Shown here: piece after piece, positions 6,535 to 7,260 of the stretch | Position numbering within the stretch: position 1 is the first letter of the stretch | Layout of the letters: every line of letters begins with the position of its first letter | Assembly: GCA_947449125.1 (NCBI GenBank) | Contig: CANFQR010000066.1 | Location: 1-7,260 of the forward strand | DNA: 7,260 nucleotides | Origin: Bacteroidota bacterium | GTDB lineage: Bacteria; Bacteroidota; Bacteroidia; B-17B0; Aurantibacillaceae | Reading direction: 5' to 3' | Position numbers and translations under genes: made by a program | The notes under the pieces: generated by a model | The model's database searches: none | Told to the model about the DNA's origin: nothing | Seen by the model: the letters and a program-made list of their open reading frames with translations, nothing else

Positions 6535-7260
6535 ATGAAATTTTTTCTCCCAATATTTTTTAGCTATTGCATAGGTTTTTCCCAAATAGATTCTTTAAAA
6601 GTGTTTGTGCCATTGGTAAGTATTCATTTTGGCGGCCATTTGCCTGCAGGAGATCTTGCAGAGCGCTTTGGCCCAGATTTAAATCTGGGAGGCTCTTTTT
6701 TATTTAAAACAAAATCAAACTGGATATTTGGAGCTGAATCAAATTATTTTTTTGGGAGAAATATAAAAGAAGATGTTTTGATGCAGTTAAAAAATTCGGA
6801 CGGAGCCATTACCGATAACGAAGGATATCCTGCAGATTTAAGAGTTACAGAGCGGGGCTTAGGTATTCATGTAACCGGTGGTAAACTTTTTAATTTACTA
6901 TCACCCAATCCAAATTCGGGCTTAATGGTGAGCATAGGTGGGGGGTATTTACAATCTAAAATAAAACTATACGATGCTCAAAGAAAAATTGCCGCTGTTA
7001 AAGGTGAATTGGCCTATGGCTACGACAGGTTAAGCAATGGTTTATCATTAACTCAATTTGTAGGTTACCTATTTTTAAGTGATAACAGATTATTGAATTT
7101 GTATTTTGGTATTGAAGCTTATCAGGCGTTCACCTCAAGTGTTCGTAAATTAAATTATGATACCGGTTTGCCCGATACAAAAAAACGGGTGGATATGCTT
7201 TATGGATTAAGGTTTGGATGGATATTGCCCTTGTATAAAAAGAAACCTAATGAATTTTAC
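6535..7260 (+). CDS. Outer-membrane beta-barrel-like protein of unknown function (partial, 3' end missing)
   Basis: The first 242 codons are visible from the ATG at 6535, read in frame to the last base. Residues 1-17 are a signal peptide (KFFLPIFFSYCIGFSQ). The mature part alternates polar and hydrophobic/aromatic residues with glycine-rich turns (GGHLPAGD, LNLGGSFLFKTKSNWIFGAESNYFFG, MVSIGGGYLQ, LTQFVGYLFL, LNLYFGIEAY, YGLRFGWILPLY), as in Bacteroidota outer-membrane barrels. Charged, conserved-looking segments lie between them (ERFGPD, ITDNEGYPADLR, GYDRLSNG). I recall similar uncharacterised proteins across Bacteroidota that end shortly after a 'WILPLY...EFYF'-like stretch, so only a few residues are probably missing here. 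It begins 108 bp after the ABC ATPase on the same strand. No enzyme motif is visible; a structural or transport role at the outer membrane is the most that can be said. Confidence 0.85.
   Translation, partial: MKFFLPIFFSYCIGFSQIDSLKVFVPLVSIHFGGHLPAGDLAERFGPDLNLGGSFLFKTKSNWIFGAESNYFFGRNIKEDVLMQLKNSDGAITDNEGYPADLRVTERGLGIHVTGGKLFNLLSPNPNSGLMVSIGGGYLQSKIKLYDAQRKIAAVKGELAYGYDRLSNGLSLTQFVGYLFLSDNRLLNLYFGIEAYQAFTSSVRKLNYDTGLPDTKKRVDMLYGLRFGWILPLYKKKPNEFY
6661..6701 (+). other. Terminator-shaped palindrome inside the outer-membrane protein gene
   Basis: CCCAGATTTAAATCTGGG (6672-6689) is an 18-bp perfect palindrome. Flanking it, GAGC (6661-6664) can pair with GCTC (6692-6695), and six T residues follow (6696-6701). 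Together this has the shape of an intrinsic terminator, yet it lies about 130 nt inside an open coding frame (residues ERFGPDLNLGGSF). It may be a coincidence of codon choice, an early attenuation site, or an RNA-fold element. Confidence 0.5.

Overview
The window looks like chromosomal DNA from a member of the Bacteroidota. It is AT-rich. It encodes a secreted protein ending in the type B sorting domain of the type IX secretion system (T9SS), which is essentially restricted to this phylum. Starts lack convincing Shine-Dalgarno sequences, and at least two upstream regions carry exact TAnnTTTG matches, the -7 element of the Bacteroidota housekeeping sigma factor. The genus cannot be named from the sequence.

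Layout: positions 1-5574 read leftward (minus strand). From right to left they hold an RsuA/RluF-type pseudouridine synthase (4900-5574), a secreted YceI-family protein (4234-4827), a MarR-family regulator (3728-4177), a 909-residue multidomain surface protein with T9SS export signal (845-3574), and the N-terminal part of a GT-C-fold membrane glycosyltransferase that leaves the window at its left edge (1-808). Positions 5701-7260 read rightward: a MacB/LolD-type ABC ATPase (5701-6426) and an outer-membrane beta-barrel-like protein of unknown role (6535 to the right edge). The two blocks diverge from a 126-bp intergenic region. No gene-free stretch exceeds 153 bp. I saw no RNA gene, insertion sequence, CRISPR array or phage gene.

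The most informative region is 4181-4887. The yceI promoter has two tandem perfect 12-bp palindromes, one carrying the -33 TTG and the other filling the spacer up to the -7 element. yceI is followed by a terminator-like hairpin that ends a few bases before the MarR start codon. This reads as a self-contained regulated yceI-marR unit, with the MarR protein as the obvious candidate to bind the palindromes and the hairpin setting the ratio of the two products. The surface protein and the glycosyltransferase are 36 bp apart and probably co-transcribed. The surface protein has three matches to the Bacteroidota O-glycosylation sequon, but a functional link is only a hypothesis.

Two start codons are placed at ATG rather than at upstream TTG codons in the same open frame (surface protein and MarR protein). 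The ABC ATPase must start at GTG because an in-frame stop directly precedes it. Most genes are recognisable family members, and nothing here demands a wholly new system.
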